Below are positions 63,967-64,000 of a DNA stretch of 64,000 nucleotides, piece by piece (positions within the stretch are counted from its first letter, which is position 1; every line of letters begins with the position of its first letter). A model generated the notes under the pieces. The model did no database searches and was not told where the DNA came from. It saw nothing but the letters and a program-made list of their open reading frames with translations. Made by a program: the position numbers and the translations under genes. The stretch is from Alistipes sp. (lineage in GTDB: Bacteria; Bacteroidota; Bacteroidia; Bacteroidales; Rikenellaceae): positions 1 to 64,000 of the forward strand of contig JAGAMA010000019.1 in the NCBI GenBank assembly GCA_017624955.1, read 5' to 3'.

Positions 63967-64000
63967 TTAATCTACCTGTCGAGGCTGAATCTTCATCCCT
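63967..64000 (-). CDS. Tail of a probable RND adaptor gene (partial)
   Basis: Only the last eleven codons are visible, reading GMKIQPRQVD then TAA, on the same strand as and 23 bp before the RND pump gene. The place is right for the periplasmic adaptor subunit, but the protein itself cannot be recognised from this piece. Confidence 0.4.
   Translation of the reverse strand, partial: GMKIQPRQVD

Overview
The window looks like chromosomal DNA of a member of the Bacteroidales, most likely an Alistipes-like Rikenellaceae (inference). The evidence is: promoters of the TTTG / 19-21 nt / TAnnTTTG type used by Bacteroidetes, few Shine-Dalgarno sequences, a tmRNA tag ending in NNYALAA, and families typical of the phylum (DUF3822, PG0541-type RND partner, retaining GH97, fused FeoA-FeoB, GLPGLI-free carboxypeptidase-regulatory surface proteins). 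Most genes have GC-rich codons. A few are clearly AT-richer: the first helicase, the HXXEE/AraC pair, the CAT-like gene and the coiled-coil/nucleotidase pair. No insertion sequence, CRISPR array or prophage was seen.

Layout. 1-9991: a mixed + strand run with a helicase tail, flavodoxin-like protein, GNAT acetyltransferase, flavin reductase, DUF6624 lipoprotein, a divergent HXXEE/AraC pair, a GNAT-MGMT fusion, pncB with an overlapping TIGR04076 gene, an unknown 115-residue protein, an SDR enzyme and a ketopantoate-reductase-like enzyme. 10063-14030 (-): GH97 and GH51 glycosidases in one operon. 14312-20178 (+): a complete RND efflux operon (outer membrane factor, adaptor, pump, PG0541-type partner). 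20315-24648: a carboxypeptidase-regulatory-domain protein, a Na/Pi cotransporter, MntP and free methionine-R-sulfoxide reductase. 24681-32591: a rhamnose locus, with an AraC-type regulator plus a hydroxyacid dehydrogenase divergent from rhaB-rhaA-fucO-rhaT-rhaD.

32735-42720: DUF1846 protein, CAT-like acetyltransferase, tRNA-Asp, the rsmD operon, a RecD-like helicase, a uracil-DNA-glycosylase-like protein, an AT-rich two-gene cassette and mutS. 42756-43860: a small DUF2975 + HTH module whose promoter is flanked by two near-identical repeats. 43877-47498 (-): udk, gyrB and an FtsE-like ATPase, with a large foldable element between gyrB and udk. 47610-48014: ssrA (tmRNA), followed by a very long terminator hairpin and a degenerate duplication. 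48285-51292 (-): a pectate lyase/DUF1593 operon. 51489-56797: purT, an aminotransferase, an AspT-like transporter and LrgA/LrgB. 56794-59358 (-): a FeoA-FeoB iron transporter translationally linked through a Cys-rich mini-protein to LrgA/LrgB. 59421-64000 (-): a second RND system.

The genes together suggest a gut commensal that takes pectin-type polymers (PL10 lyase, arabinofuranosidase, GH97) and uses the released rhamnose through the rha operon. It also carries two tripartite export pumps, ferrous iron uptake, manganese export and repair functions (MutS, MGMT, UDG-like, two helicases). The observations most worth following are the tmRNA 3' end captured in a 31-bp inverted repeat, the repeat-flanked promoter of the DUF2975/HTH module, the gyrB 3' structured element, the Feo-Lrg operon, and the missing start codon of the flavin reductase.
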